Of a DNA stretch of 64,000 bases, positions 35,109 to 47,300 are shown in pieces. Source of the stretch: Mesorhabditis belari (Eukaryota; Nematoda; Chromadorea; Rhabditida; Rhabditidae); assembly GCA_958450365.1 (NCBI GenBank), contig CAUEEP010000752.1:186001-250000 (forward strand), given 5' to 3'. The position numbers and the translations under genes were made by a program. Below the pieces are notes generated by a model, which was not told the DNA's origin, searched no databases, and was given only the letters and a program-made list of their open reading frames with translations. Numbering within the stretch: position 1 is the first letter of the stretch; every line of letters starts with the position of its first letter.

Positions 35109-35791
35109 GGTTGTCTTTTATGAATGCGCGTTTTTACTATTTTGCAAATTTCTCAAGATATCGAACAGATGTATATGAGTGTTATATATCATTCGAAAGC
35201 TGAAGATCTCCTCTACATTTTGGAATAAAAAAGTTTTTGAATTCATTCAACTTTTTGGGAAATTGACTGCACAAAGGGAGAGGTCGTTTTCGAAAAAACC
35301 CAGCTTAGCTATTCCTCAAGTTTTATGGTGTAAAATAACTGCACAGAAAAGAAAAGTAAAGTAAAGATGCTCTGAAATTGTTATATTTTTTAAAAAGTTG
35401 TATTGATATATCTATTGGCCAAACATCAAACGGTTAACTCAATTTGAGCGAAGCCAAAACTTGATCCAAAGGCACCCTTCCATTTTTTCGCCACCTCTTC
35501 TTCTGTGCAGTCAATTTGCCCAAAAGCTGAACAAATTCAAAAACTTTTTATATCAAAATGTAGAGGAGATCTCCAGCTTTCGAATAATACTCATACATAT
35601 GTTTTTCTTGGTTTCGGTATCTTGAGAAATTTACAAAATAGTAAAAAACGCGCATTCATAACTGGACAACCCAATATTATCCAAATTCCAGGATGACTTG
35701 GGCATTCGCTATTGGAATCGTCTGTTTCGCTCCGTTGGCGATTTTCTTGCGAAATCCAACCGGTTCATCGAGAATTCGAGGAGATTGTTAG
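28683..35791 (+). CDS. Vesicular monoamine transporter-like (SLC18), copy 2, intact, 457 aa
   Basis: Proton antiporter of the major facilitator superfamily that loads monoamines (or a related cation such as acetylcholine) into synaptic vesicles. Fourteen exons: 28683-28773, 30768-30826, 30870-30994, 31034-31176, 31613-31696, 32389-32490, 32548-32655, 32737-32832, 32875-32953, 34393-34508, 34566-34634, 34741-34845, 34911-35007, 35692-35791; 1374 nt, all phases agree. Seen: TM1 ALLLDYSLLTSV then [96 protein letters not shown]. These align along the whole VMAT/VAChT family. The lumenal loop between TM1 and TM2 is only about 30 residues, much shorter than in vertebrate VMATs. Introns 1, 5, 9 and 13 carry transposon remnants. 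Confidence 0.92.
28877..29391. mobile_element. 515-bp mariner-derived element with TA target duplication
   Basis: Ends TTGGGTTGGGGACTATGAC and its inverse, flanked by TA on both sides (28875-28876, 29392-29393). VMAT copy 1 has the empty site at about 5529 (CTATAAGTAGTAATTC). Carries a transposase C-terminal remnant (KLPVKWAEVVNNNGNY). Confidence 0.8.
29940..30460. mobile_element. Cluster of mariner terminal fragments
   Basis: Three pieces with TTTTAAACGGAAGTACGAAA / AAAAGACTTTCTGGACAGCC motifs (29940-30030, 30105-30150, 30365-30455), partly duplicated within VMAT intron 1; AAGGTCAAGGTCAAGGTCAA lies between them. Confidence 0.55.
32050..32385 (-). mobile_element. Mariner transposase remnant in VMAT intron 5
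   Basis: Minus-strand stretch with HWTQKHFKNQISTFQEDGAP (second catalytic Asp region) and LKKSLLKA; frameshifted. It abuts VMAT exon 6 (acceptor at 32388). Confidence 0.7.
33359..33628. mobile_element. MITE family A copy with internal hairpin
   Basis: Terminal inverted repeats TACCGTAAATACTGTAATAG. Internal near-perfect palindrome at 33472-33514 (GGTATCAAAAAATAG ... CTATTTTTTGATACC). Copies at 47223-47494 and a diverged one at 62249-62479. In VMAT intron 9. Confidence 0.8.
35105..35675. mobile_element. Foldback element, about 570 bp
   Basis: Starts TTAGGTTGTCTTTTATGAAT and ends with the inverse (ATTCATAACTGGACAACCCAA); arms of about 110 bp include GTAGAGGAGATCTTCAGC-like sequence. Preceded by a TTA microsatellite (35080-35106). 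Occupies VMAT copy 2 intron 13. Confidence 0.7.
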
Positions 35792-36558
35792 TCTAGTTTA
35801 GCTTTAGATTTAGAATAGTCATTTAGCTATTTTACCCAATCGTCATTGAAGTCTCAACACCGAAAAAATAAATGTAAAGTCTTTCAAATAGGCTTTTACC
35901 AATTATCGAATGTGTCTAATAAATTGATAAATAAACTTTACAGAGCTTCATGACAAATACAGAAGCGTTTAATGGATAATTCTCATTTTTATTTCATTTC
36001 ATTCATTTATGGTCAAAAAGCTCGTTTTCCTCAATTTTCGAATCAAATTTTCTGGGTTTGGTTTATGAAGTAATGTCAACATTTATTATGCTCAATAAAC
36101 ATGGAAAGCAAAAGAAAATGAATAAAACAAGCTTTTTGACATAGACATAAGGGTATCAGTTTGTCAGATTGTACGATGCTCGAAGTCGGCAACCCTAAAC
36201 GTTTTGGTTTGATTGTAGACATGGTTTCGGATCGCGTCGGATCGGTTCTGATCCAAGTTTTCATTTTTCGAATCGGATTGGATTGGATCGTATTGGATCG
36301 AATCGGATCGAATCCAAAAAATGATCCAAATCACCAAATGCTCTGCAATATGTGTACCTTTAGGAAAAATCGTTTAGGGTTAAGTTTGTTGTACGTTTTA
36401 CTCATCAATTTGTTTGGTTTTTAGCAATCCACCTAATACTTGGATTACTCAGATCCGATCGCGATTCTAGCCAATTTTATTCGATCCTATCCGATCCAAT
36501 TTTATTCGATCCTATCGGAGCCGATCCGAAACCATGTCTAGTTGATTGTGTAACTCAC
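35792..36558. other. Intergenic, with GATCGGAT-type low complexity
   Basis: 3' flank of VMAT copy 2 (AATAAA at about 35867). 36225-36310 and 36450-36535 are GGATCGGATC/GATCCGATCC-rich and inverse to each other. No gene. Confidence 0.5.
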
Positions 36559-39500
36559 CAGAATGATCTCCACCAAAAGCACACCAATTGAGCAGCCGAT
36601 AAAGATGAAACAGAGACGAAAAAGTGGCCACAAATAGATTAGGCCACGATTGTTGAACTCACTTGATGAGTGAACAGGACGTGCATAAGGTGCATATGGA
36701 TGTGTATATCTAAAAACACATTAGTAAACTAAAGAAATTAGACAACTGTCAATTGCACTTTTTATTGTGGGTTTAGATATTTGAACAATTTTTTGATCTA
36801 TTAGTAAAGCGAATAAAAATTGTGTACTTGAGTACCTGGCAGCAAAATTTGCATAAGATCCTTGGATTGTTTCGAGGCCTCTATTGAGTTTTTCAAGGAC
36901 ATTTCTTGAGAGATTTCTAAAAATTTCAGTTTCATTTTCACTTTCCAACAGAACAAATCAAAAACTTGTTCAATGCAAAAGCGAGGTGGCTTGGTTGAAG
37001 GGATAAATCCTTTATGAAGAGCACTTTATTGACTCTGTCCATTGCGACAACGTCGGTGGGAACGAATTTCTCATTCATCCCGGCAAATGTCACCGTTTTT
37101 GGAGGCATTTTCTAAAAGGAAAAAGAATCTAGGGTAGAAACTCTACCCTGTTGAACATAATTTTAGATTCACTTAAATTCTTGTGAATTTTCGTTAAATA
37201 AAAGCCCTAAATCATCTTTTACATATTACTTTTAGCTCAAATCCACATATAATAATAGGAAAAAACCAGCTGGTCAAAAATAGCTTTTAGAAAATTGACA
37301 TTTATTTCAAAAAACCCGTACGGAAAGTGATCAGAATTTTAGGTTCACTTGAAAAAAATCAATAACTTTTTGCTTCTAAATGGTTTTCTCATGTTTTCTT
37401 TTGAATCCCCTTTTTGAAAAAGTCCTTTCCGATTTTTTGGGAGAGTACCTTAAATTTGTCCAATTTTGACGTTTTATAGCTCATCCTAAAGCTGAATTCA
37501 AGACGGATCGATTGGTAAAAACCGTTTTGAGATATCTCTTTTCTAAAAGTTTTTACAGCTATTTTAGTAAAGGGCGGCAGAGCCAAAAAATGGCTGTTTT
37601 CACGTTTCGTTAGTTTTCCGTGCAGAAATCTAGGCTAAAAACATGTGTTTCGTGATCAGCGTCAAAAATAACCCCTAGACACGCATTTTCAGAATCTTAG
37701 CAAAAATTTTTGAAAAATATTGCCACCGGTGGAAGTCGAACCAGCGACCCTCAGATCCCTTTCCGCCTTTCCGCCGCTTTTCGCGATTTTCCTTTGTTTT
37801 TCTTGTTTTTTACTAAAATAGCTGTAAAAACTTTTAGAAAAGAGATATCTCAAAACGGTTTTTACCAATCGATCCATCTTGAATTCAGCTTTAGGATGAG
37901 TTATAAAACGTCTAAATTGGACAAATTTAAGGTACTCTCCCAAAAAATCGGAAAGGACTTTTCTATCAACCCAATACTTTTGGACTGGCCACTCACCAGC
38001 TGGTGAGTTAGCCACTCACCAGATCTCAATCCACAAGAAAACAACTGGAGAGGCAAAATTTACGCCAACAACAAGCAATATAAAGATGTTAATTCACTCA
38101 AGAAAGCGATCATCGATACTTGGCATATTGTGAATCAAAAACTCTTTGATAACCTCGTTTTGACCATGGATAATCGTCTATTTCAAGTAATTCATCGCTC
38201 AGGAGGCTCAATTGATTACTGATTTGTTGTTTCTTAAGATATTCTCGTTTTGAATTTGAATAGAACTTTTTTTTGAGAAATCCGACATTTTATAGGCGCC
38301 AACCCAACCCGATTTAGATCTAATCAATTTAAGTCAATCTCAGTTTAATATTTTGCTTTTTGTAGAGATAAATGGTAACGAAAATCACTCACCAATCCAA
38401 TCTGCCAATTTGGTGTCGCTAAGAATGATCTAAAGTCAATCTTTTCTACCAATTTATTGCATATTCCAATTCACATTCTTTACCCAATACGCTCAGTTTT
38501 AAAATTTAGAAATGCCAAAGAAAACCGCTGTTTCAGAGCCCGTTCAAGCCGGGCACATTGATCGTGTGTCTGCCTGCAGAAAGTCATCGGATCATATCCA
38601 TCCTCCTCCAAACGGATACGCCATCCTCAAAAGAATGTCTTGGTTCTTTACGGATAACAGGATGGGGGACCCGGTGACGCACCTCTGGGTGCCCAGATGG
38701 CAGTCTTTGCGTGACGAATCTGTGGATCACGCGGTCCCCAATGTGTTAAGAAAAAATGTACCTTTCTTCTCCACAGCCTCCAACAAACCGTCAAGATTCA
38801 CAAAATCGTAGCTAAATTTTGATGTTATTTTTTGAAAAACTACAGCAGAAAAATGGAAACAGCTAACTTTGAGTTGAAAAGTTAAGTAGTTTACCCCTTT
38901 TTCGCTGACAAAGTTAAAGCGCTCGTCAGGGCACTTTCGAAATATTGTGTGAAGAAAAAGCAGAACCAAATCCACGAGATCAAGAAGAACGCATTTGCTA
39001 GAGTGTATCTTCTAAAAGGTATGGCTTTTAGATTCTAAAAGATTCAAAAAAGATTCTGTTATTACATTTTTATGTGTGGCGTATCCTGTAAGAGTAGGGT
39101 CCGCAAAGAAATCAACGACCAGTTAAAATAGCTGTTTCTTCTTTTTGAAAGTACCCAGAAAGCAAGTGAACTAAAGTTGAGGATAACTAAGTGTTTTTTT
39201 TTACTCGGCCCAGTTCCCTACTTCTTTGTTCGGTCTCAATCCAGATCGGGACGCGAACTTTGAGCTTTTTTTCTTTTAAACACAAAAATTACCTTATAAA
39301 AAGTGTAGTCAAGAGTAGAAAGAGCACAGCGGGTTGCAGAGAGTGCAAAATGAAGTCTTTAACCTAAAACTTATGGGCTGCTATCCTACTTATTATAAGG
39401 TGCAAAGTTTGTACCGTATTTTCTCTAATAGTAGTGCACCCTGATCGTCGTCTAAATTACTCGAAATCTCCGCTTATCAGAACCTATCGATGTGGGGTCG

Positions 39501-41285
39501 GAAAATGTAGCTGACGATGAGATCTTGTGGGGGATTAAAGTGTTAAGCTTCTGGGAAAAATTGAAAACGGTAAAATAGGCATCAACTCGGCTCAGTGCGG
39601 TGCACTACTATTAGAGAAAATATGGTATGTCTGTGTGTATGTGTGTGTCTGTTACGCATCTTTAGAAAAAAACTACTAGGCTAATGGCTGAAAATTTGAC
39701 ACTTCTTAAACGAAATTTTATATAGTTTCTAAAAATCACATATTATATTATGGTAAGATGGGACTTTTTGAAAAAACGGATTTGTCGCTTTACTGTGTAA
39801 TCCGTGGTCGAGTGGCTAAGAGGTTGGGTTACCAATCTGGAGGGATTCTTGGTTCGACCCACCTGAACGATAGAGACTTTAATTCTTTTGCTAAAAATTT
39901 ATGAATATTATAGAGTCAGATTTCAAGCTTTGCCTTTGAAAGTTTAAAAAAAGCTATTACCATCAGAACCGTAGCCAGGAAAAATTTTTCCCGCCACCGT
40001 TTAGCTTCGTTTTAAGAACACTATTGAAATTTTTGAGGCAAATATTAGTTTATAAAAACACTTTTGGGCGCAACGCACTAAAATTTTTAAAAAACACGCC
40101 AAAATTTGCACAAAAAAATACAACTTTTCATAGGAACATTTAAAAATTTTGCCGCCGTTTCGGAGGGGGGGGGGGCATTTGCCCTCCTTGTCCCCTGACT
40201 ACGGCACTGCCTCCAGCTAACTCAGTTCTAACTCAGTGACTCAGTTCAGGTCAACAGCTCATTTTCAGGGTCAACTCAAACCAGGGTCGAAAAAATTCTG
40301 ATTCCCAAACAAGTCTAATAGAGATATGTGCTGAAAACTCTTTACTTGAAAATCCTCGTCCTCTGCTATGATATAGCCATAAACAATGTAATTTATGGGC
40401 ACTGTGAAATCAACCTAAATTTTATTAATTTAAAAAAGATTAGCATTTAATAATAATAATACTTTATTCAAACGATAAAGTGAAAGAAATCATAGAGAAA
40501 TGCACAGTGATACTTAATCATACAATACATACTGAAATCAATAAGCCAATTACTTACGGCAAAGAGCCACTAGATCTAAAGCATCGACACGTTTCTTGAA
40601 TATGAAAAGCGACTGAATTTCTCGTATGTCGTTTGGGAGCAAGTTCCATAATCTAGCGGCTCTAACGGGAAATGAATTTGATAAAGAGGCATTGGAAGCA
40701 AAGGGAATTTGCAAAAGGAATGAGCCACTTCTGGGCCCTGACCGCGGTTTAAATTTGAAAAAGTCTATAAACAAAGGGCTAATCTGTTTACAACGGAGGA
40801 TTTTGAAAGTTTCGACTAAATCAATGACAAAGCGACGATGCTGTAAAGTTCTTAGTTCAAAAAAAGCAAGGCTCTCCTTAGTATTTAGTAAAGTTTACAT
40901 ATTCACAGCTTGAAAACTTTTGCGATATCACAATTTCTTTTTTCTTATTTTTCACCAATTTGAATCGTTCAACACTTTGAATGATGGCATGGACGGTGAT
41001 ATCGGCACTTCCATTTTGGATCATTTCAATAGCTTGATGAATTGTATAATCAAAAGGGATCACCTGCAATTAGTTGCCCAACTTGAAAAAGCGACTAATT
41101 TTTATAATTTTTCAATGTTTTATCCAGTAAATCATTTTTTTTAAATGTTTTTTGACGACTCACTAACAAGTTATTTCCCTCATTAGCACCAACCTCAGCC
41201 TCAAGACCTGCCAATTTCAATGCAGCAATCAAAAATTCGACATCAATTCCCGGATTTCGACATTTCATACTCCAACAGCTTCAAA
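36559..41285 (-). CDS. Ionotropic glutamate receptor-like subunit A (both ends open)
   Basis: Divergent ligand-gated cation channel of the iGluR superfamily. Minus-strand exons include 41194-41285 (CWSMKCRNPGIDVEFL), 40956-41063 (VIPFDYTIHQAIEMI, NGSADITVHAI: ligand-binding S1), 40346-40415 (VDFTVPINYIVYGY), about 39165-39220 (pore-loop side), 38895-39011 (M3: WIWFCFFFTQYFESALTSAL), about 38780-38830 (NLDGLLEAVEKKG: S2), about 38530-38640 (DGYDPMTFCRQTHDQCARLE), 36975-37110 (FAGMNEKFVPTDVVAMDRVN, then QPSHLAFALNK), about 36835-36920 and 36559-36709 (M4: YLWPLFRLCFIFIGCSIG). The M3 gate motif SYTANLAAF of typical iGluRs is replaced. Only the S1-to-M4 part is visible; no large amino-terminal domain was found. 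Introns hold a Tc1 fragment, a LINE end and a MITE. Intactness is unproven. Confidence 0.68.
37425..37970. repeat. Inverted repeat, arms about 150-180 bp
   Basis: AGAGTACCTTAAATTTGTCC (from about 37442) is repeated inverted near 37940; between them lies a stretch with a tRNA B-box-like GGTTCGACTTCC (inverse, about 37735). Probably a transposon internal foldback inside the iGluR A intron. Confidence 0.55.
37975..38222 (+). mobile_element. Tc1-type transposase 3' fragment
   Basis: Reads HSPDLNPQENNWRGKIY, then LKKAIIDTWHIVNQKLFDNL, RLFQVIHRSGGSIDY and stop: the third catalytic acid region and C-terminus of a Tc1 transposase. A short duplicated CCACTCACCAG stretch with an in-frame stop precedes it, so it is dead. 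Inserted in the iGluR A gene. Confidence 0.8.
39412..39628. mobile_element. MITE family B, best-preserved copy (217 bp)
   Basis: TACCGTATTTTCTCTAATAG at the left and its inverse at the right (CTATTAGAGAAAATATGGTA). Lies in an iGluR A intron. Confidence 0.75.
39800..39872 (+). pseudogene. tRNA-like sequence (degenerate)
   Basis: A-box-like TGGTCGAGTGGCTAAGAGG and B-box-like GGTTCGACC are present with a possible ACC anticodon, but the T stem does not pair well. Probably a tRNA-derived repeat. Confidence 0.3.
40447..40890 (-). mobile_element. Non-LTR retrotransposon (LINE) 3' end
   Basis: Minus strand reads LQHRRFVIDLVETFKIL and, farther on, FPVRAARLWNLLPNDIREIQ, SLFIFKKRVDAL: the C-terminal end of jockey/CR1-type reverse transcriptases. 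The tail is an AATAATAATAAT-type microsatellite at 40447-40460. 5' truncated, as usual for LINEs. Sits in an iGluR A intron. Confidence 0.78.
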
Positions 41286-42172
41286 TAACACAAGAATGAA
41301 AAAAAGCCAGCTATATCACCAACTTGGGTTTGAAATTAACAGCAAAACTGTTCTCAATATAGCCTACAGCTCTCAAAAACATTCAATCAATTTCTGCTGT
41401 GACATTCATGAAAATAATTCTCTTATTTGAAAGACGAGAATTGTAATTCTATATGCAAAACGCTTCAAACCACCGGTCAAATATTTTGAAGTGGCTCAAG
41501 TCTTTCAAAAATTTGATTCCTGTTTACCTATGGTCACGATGACTGCAACCTTAAGAAAAACTTATTTTTATAGTTGGTTGATGATAGGTTAATTGAAAAT
41601 AAATTAATTTACGAACATGCCGCTTGAACAAAAGCCAACAAGTAAAGGAGAGGATAAGACAAAATTATCTTGTTAAATTGTCTGTTCTTTTTCTATTAGG
41701 TTGGCAAGTTATAAACGATCGTTTTTGGGTAATGTGTTTTCTGAAAAAACGGCTTATCCAATCAAAAACGGTTTGCTTGATTCAAAAGCCCTATCCTTAA
41801 TCTACAAGATGGCTTTTTTGAATTTTTGAAAAATATTTTATTTTAGAACTTTTCCAGGCATTTTAATGTAAGAGTCCAAAATCCTGGTTTCTAGCATTCA
41901 TGAGCTAATATATTTTTGAGTGATTGCATACTTTTTAAAATAAAACGCTTCATCGTTTACATAGTTTCCCAAAATTTCAGAACAATCCAATCTTCGAAAG
42001 GTTGATTTTCAAATTAGGCTCAAAATACATCACGATCTCGGATCCCTCGAATAAAGACATCGTCGGTTTTTTATAGCTTTATGTCTAAAAATATCAGTTA
42101 GCTATTGTTAAGAAAACCATCAATCTGACCTTAGTTTTGATCATATTCTTATTAACAAAATTTTCTTTTCAG
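41286..42172. other. Region between the two iGluR genes, no gene seen
   Basis: AT-rich. The right part (from about 42005) is the start of the duplication with 51907-52965. Might contain 5' exons or promoters of the two diverging iGluR genes; nothing recognisable. Confidence 0.4.
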
Positions 42173-43045
42173 AAATCCGAGCGCTTTAAAGTGAAGATCG
42201 ACGTCCTGCCCTATAAGTCCCACCATTATTGAAGACCCGAATCAAAATCAAGCCGAATTCTCTGTAACCACTTTTTGTAAATAAATATGTTTGGTGGATT
42301 TTGCAAACTATCTTATTGACAATGATCTTTGTGAGTCCGAAGGTTCTCACAGAAACATATACCAACACATAAACAGAAGCACAGAGATACACAAACAAAC
42401 AGCGTTTCCTGGTTGATGTTTATGATCAAAATCCTGCTCGCTTCGATGATTGTTGTGTACTTGTCTTCGATGTCGTTTTTCTCGATGGTTTTCTCAAACT
42501 TCTCAAGGCCAGCGGCGTCGAAAACATTCGCATCCCGATTATCTAAAATTCAGTATTGTGTTTCGGTCTCTATTTCGATCTGGCAAACCCAAGAAAAAAA
42601 ACTTACAATTATGATCGTCTTTAGGATCTTGTTTCTCAACCATGAGTAGACCGTCAATGAGCCCCTCTTCCTTTAGCTCAGTTAGAAGAATCCAATTCTT
42701 GGCCATGGTTTTTGCTTCCATCTTCCCATGTTTGAGTGACTCTTGCTGGTCGTGCAACCAGTTTTTTAACAGTGCGGCTCGTTGATCCACTTTCGCTGTC
42801 TTCGTTAAATTAAGATAAGTGTCGAGGCAGTGAGGTTGAAAAATCGCCAACCTTAATAAATTGCAATAAATCAACAAAAATGCAAGGATACAAGAGCATT
42901 TACCTGGGAGATTAGGGCTAGAGGATTCAAGATAACGTTGAGCATCCTCCAGAGTATATCGTTCTTTCGTTGGACTAGGCAGCACCGGGCAGGATGCGTA
43001 GTTGAGTTGATGAGTTTTGTAGTTGAGTTGGCTCAAGGAATCCCA
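42005..43045. repeat. Segmental duplication (pairs with 51907-52965)
   Basis: About 1 kb, high identity, starting ACATCACGATCTCGGATCCC and ending at TTGGCTCAAGGAATCCCATA. It carries the last exon of the 187-aa gene and the last three exons of the 278-aa gene. Confidence 0.88.
42173..42232 (+). pseudogene. Orphan last exon of the 187-aa protein gene
   Basis: Reads KSERFKVKIDVLPYKSHHY and stop, one residue different from 52053-52112. No upstream exons of that gene occur here. Confidence 0.8.
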
Positions 43046-43610
43046 TACTTCTTTCTCGGTACACAGGACACCCAGTACACAGGACATCAATCAGCACATC
43101 TCCCTTGAAAAGCATAACGCCAATCCAAAAAATAGATGCACGCATGTGTAACGAAATATATCTAAACTCAAATTTCTTTAGCCTTGCTCAAATGCCAAAG
43201 ATGCACATGTATGCCTTTCTAGTAGACCGCATGCTCATCAAGAGTATGCGCTCTGTTCGTGAGGCATCAGATTTATCGCTTTTTAGAACTTTCTTTTCGA
43301 GGGGTGTACCTGTGACAATTTTTGATGTTAAATTGCCACCTTCTTACCCTCCTATCAGTTACTTCTTACCGCGTACTTAATAAAGTTTCAAGGATGAAGT
43401 TAAACCATACCGTCTCCAATTTTAAATCAAGCTCTACGTTGACTTGCTGTTCATTCTTAGTATCTTCTTTTACTTTTTGCTGTGCAACCTCCGAGGTTTC
43501 CACCTAAAATTAATTAATTTAAACGAAAAAACTTTAAACAAACTTACTTCATCCGCTTCCATAATCGTTTTCATTTTGGCCCTGTCTTTGATCTGTCTTT
43601 GATCTGTCAT
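42313..43610 (-). CDS. Unknown charged protein, copy 1 (chimeric or partial)
   Basis: Minus strand. The 3' exons match the 278-aa gene at 52193-53330: SLSQLNYKTHQLNYASCPVL (about 42904-43045), VDQRAALLKNWLHDQQESL (about 42610-42800), and a last exon with GLEKFEKTIEKNDIE ending at 42313. Upstream two short exons, 43548-43610 (start MTDQRQIKDRAKMKT) and 43411-43503 (VETSEVAQQKVKEDTKNEQQ), keep phase but have no match in the other copy. Whether they belong to this gene is uncertain; the middle exon (WICGAADVPNPW in the other copy) is missing. Family not recognised. Confidence 0.45.
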
Positions 43611-44301
43611 TTTGGCCCTGTCTTAGCACATGTATGCCTTTCTAGTAGACCACATGTGCGATTTGATGATCGATTGTCTATGGGGATTTTCCAGCCATTC
43701 TAAAAGACAACACATTTTATATGAAAAAAGTTTCTATTATGTTCCAAATATAATAAAAACAGACAAGAACAGAAATTAAGCTTAAATCAACGAGTTATTG
43801 TCCTTGAACGCACGTGATACCTTGTTGCGACAATTATTGTCGCACCCTGAACATCCGAAAATCTCAATTGAGACCAAAAATTTAGGGCTGCCATTTACGC
43901 TCATCATACAATCTGCCAGCAATATTTTAAATCTATTGAAATAAAATATTTTAACAATTGAATTTCTTTACGATAATTTTCATTCTTAACTTGGTTGAAT
44001 GTTTAATTCAATAAATTTTTGATACGCTGACGTGAGCACATTGGCTAATTGATAAGAAGGGCAGACAAAAGAGTTATTTTAAAAGACCCTCAACCACTTG
44101 AAAATACTTGATCTTTTTAGGTTTGAGATATCCAATTACGCGTATTCGTCTATCAAATAAAGAAATTATTGTCGCAATTAGCAAAGAAAAGCCACTTTTT
44201 ATCGAATGATTTTACGAGCTGTCGGCCAGCAGCAAAACAGTTTTGCTGTTGACTTCAGAGATAAGTTGATAATAGTTTACCTAATGAATGATCTATGTTA
44301 G

Positions 44302-47300
44302 GTTGTTGGACTATGAAATGTCGAAAACCGGGAGTTGATGTCGACTATTTGGTGACCGCTTTGAAGTTGGCTGGACTTGAAGCTGAGGTTGGTGCTAAAT
44401 ATGTAAATAATTGTTAGTACATAAGCAAGAGATTGTTCTGCCTAGGAAAATGACTACATTTATTAGTTAAAAACTGTAACTCATTAGATTAAGCATTTTC
44501 AGGTGATCCCTTTTGATTACCATGTTTTCAAAGCTATTGACATGATCAGAAATGGAAGTGCTGATATTACTGTTCATGGTATCATTCAAAACCCTGAACG
44601 GCTGAAACTGGTAAAGAATTAATGTAGCTTGTGTCATCCTTTTTTATGAACTTTTTGAGCCTGAATCATTTGTTGGAAAATTATTAGGTTGGCGGGAAAA
44701 TAATGCGAATTTTTTTGACCCGAATTTTTATTTAAAAAAAAACAATCAATAAAGAGGATTAATATAAAAGGTATTCTCCATTATTATTTAGAACATTATG
44801 TCATCTTTTGCTCAATTGAATAATTCCTTCTTCAAAGAACTGGGGACTTTTTGACGAAAAATAGTTGGTGATCGCATTTTCGACTTCCCGGAAATCGTTG
44901 AACAGGGGATGAACTGCTTTAGAAACCTGAATAAGTGATAGTCTGATGGGGTCAAGTCAGGGCTGTATGGGGCGTGAGGTAGAAGCTTCCAGCCCATCTC
45001 TTCGATTTGTTGGAGGATCATCTTTGCCGTGTGCGGTTTTGCATTATCACGCAAAAATCGAATTTTTGAAGTGTCATGTCGAGATTTCGGTAAAGCTTGA
45101 TTCACACGCCCTAACTGCTCACTGTAAAGTTCAGATGTGACAGTTTTACCCGGTTTGAGCAGTTCAAAATAGACCAATCCACGATAGTTCCACCATACGC
45201 ACAACATCAACTTCCTTCCATGCAGACCAGGTTTTGACATGACAACCGGGACTTGCTTTGGTGATGGCCATTGGTGCTTGCGCTTAACGTTATCATATAA
45301 TATCCACGTTTCATCAGAAGTAATAATCGATTTCCAAAAATCATGTGCTTTTGATTTTTGAATCAAAATTGAACAAGTGTTCATACGGGAAATTTTGTGA
45401 TTAAAGGTCAGTTCATGTGGGACCCATTTTCCGCATCTGTTTTGCTTTCCAATCAAATGTGAATGCTCTTCAATGGTGCTATGATCAACATTGAACATTT
45501 CCGACAACTCCCGAGTGATGCAAGTGGGATCTTCTTCGATAATTTGCAAAAGTTGAGACTCATCCAGCTTTCGAGGACGTTCTTCGTGACGCTCATCTTC
45601 TAGGCTCTCGTTTCCATTTCGAAATCGCACAAACCATCGATAACATTGGCTTTCGCTAATACTAACTTCGCCATAGGCCTTTGAAATGGAATTATGCGAT
45701 TCACGGGCAGATTTTCCAAGCTGAAAGTCATAGAGTAAAGCAGCTCGAATAAGGAATTTTTGTTCCGTCATTTTTTGATAGCAAATGAACAAATGTTTTC
45801 AAATAATATTATGATTGTGTAAGCAAACGCACTCTGCTTCTCTGTTACTATCGCGGTTTTCTCTGTTTGTCGGTCATTACTTTCCCAAGAGCACAAGTTA
45901 AAAATTCGCATTATTTTCCCGCCAACCTAATAGTAATAAGTAGCTCAACGTACTGCTTAGCTGCAACTTGCTTAACGGTAAAACCTTTATTTATTTGTAT
46001 ATTTTGAGAAGCAAGTTTAGTATTAGGTTGTCGGGTTTTAAATGCAAATTTTTCGCAAAATTTTTTGTCTAAGAGAACAAAGCTATTAAAATTAGTTTTT
46101 TTTGTACATATTTGTACTAATTCGGACCCTCCTTTGAGCTGTATCCGGTTATCGTATTTCCCTAATAGTAGTGCACCTCGTTGAGCCGAGTTGATGACTT
46201 TTTACGGTTTCGAAGTTTTCACAGAAGCTCAACACTCAAATCCCCCACTATATCTCATCGTCAGCTACATTTTCCGACCCCACATCGATAGATTCTGATA
46301 AGAGGTTCTCGAGATTTCGAGCAATTTAGGCGACGCTCAGGGTACTACTATTAGAGAAAATACGGTATAAGGTTGTCGGGTTTTGAATGCGAATTTTTTG
46401 CAAAAATCTTTTCCCAAGAGAACAAAGCTATTAAAATTAGTCCGGTTTGTACTATTAGAAAGGTAAATCTATGCTCTACTTTTCGCTTTTCAGCGTTTTT
46501 GAAAAGCTTCAGTTTTGGCAATTTTTCAGGAATCCAAAGAAAAGTAGTCAAAATCGTTAAAATTCGTTCAGTTGGCAACTTTTTCGATAAAAAGTTAGCA
46601 CTAATTTTTTTGCTTAAATGAAAGACCAAGCATTTGTTTTATCTTTTTCAGCCAATTCCGTTCAGCCGTTTCAAGCCATTTCAAGCGTTTCAAGCGTCCA
46701 GCCGTTTCTAAATGTTTCAAATTTGTTTGAAAAGTCTCTTAAATGAGCAAATACCTTTATTTTCATGCATGCTTTAAACAAAAATTCAGAAAAAACGGCT
46801 GAACGGATTTGGCTGAAAATTTGCTGACACATGCAAAAAAGAGTTTTTCAAAAGTTCGAGTAAGAAACATTCCAAAACGATTCCACAAAAAAGGTACTTG
46901 TCGGTGGGTTTCGATTTTTGATGATTTTGACTATTTGTCTTTGTGCTCTTTGTGCTCCCGAAAAATCCCCAAAACCGAAGTTTTTTAAAATCGCTGAAAA
47001 GCCCAATGTAGAACCCAGATTTACCTTTCTAATGGTACAAACCGGACAAATTTTAATAGCTTTGTTCTCTTGGAAAAAATATTATTGCAAAAAAATTCGC
47101 ATTCAAAACCCGACAACCTAATAGTTTCATTTGAAGAATTTTCAGAAAAACTTGAATTTCTGCTTAAATTCTTTTCAAAAGTTACTCAACTTTGCTTAAG
47201 CATATCTTAAATGAGATAATATTACCGTAAATACTGTAATAGTACCCCACCCCCATAATGACGGTGTGGAGTGTTGCGTAGTCTAGCTTTGGACGAGTTT

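Noticed and set aside
37689..38015. Protein frame on either strand
   Set aside because: Inverted repeat read in both directions, with a Tc1 fragment at its right end.
43105..43380. Plus-strand 91-codon frame
   Set aside because: No homology and no splice context; overlaps the intron region of the minus-strand gene.
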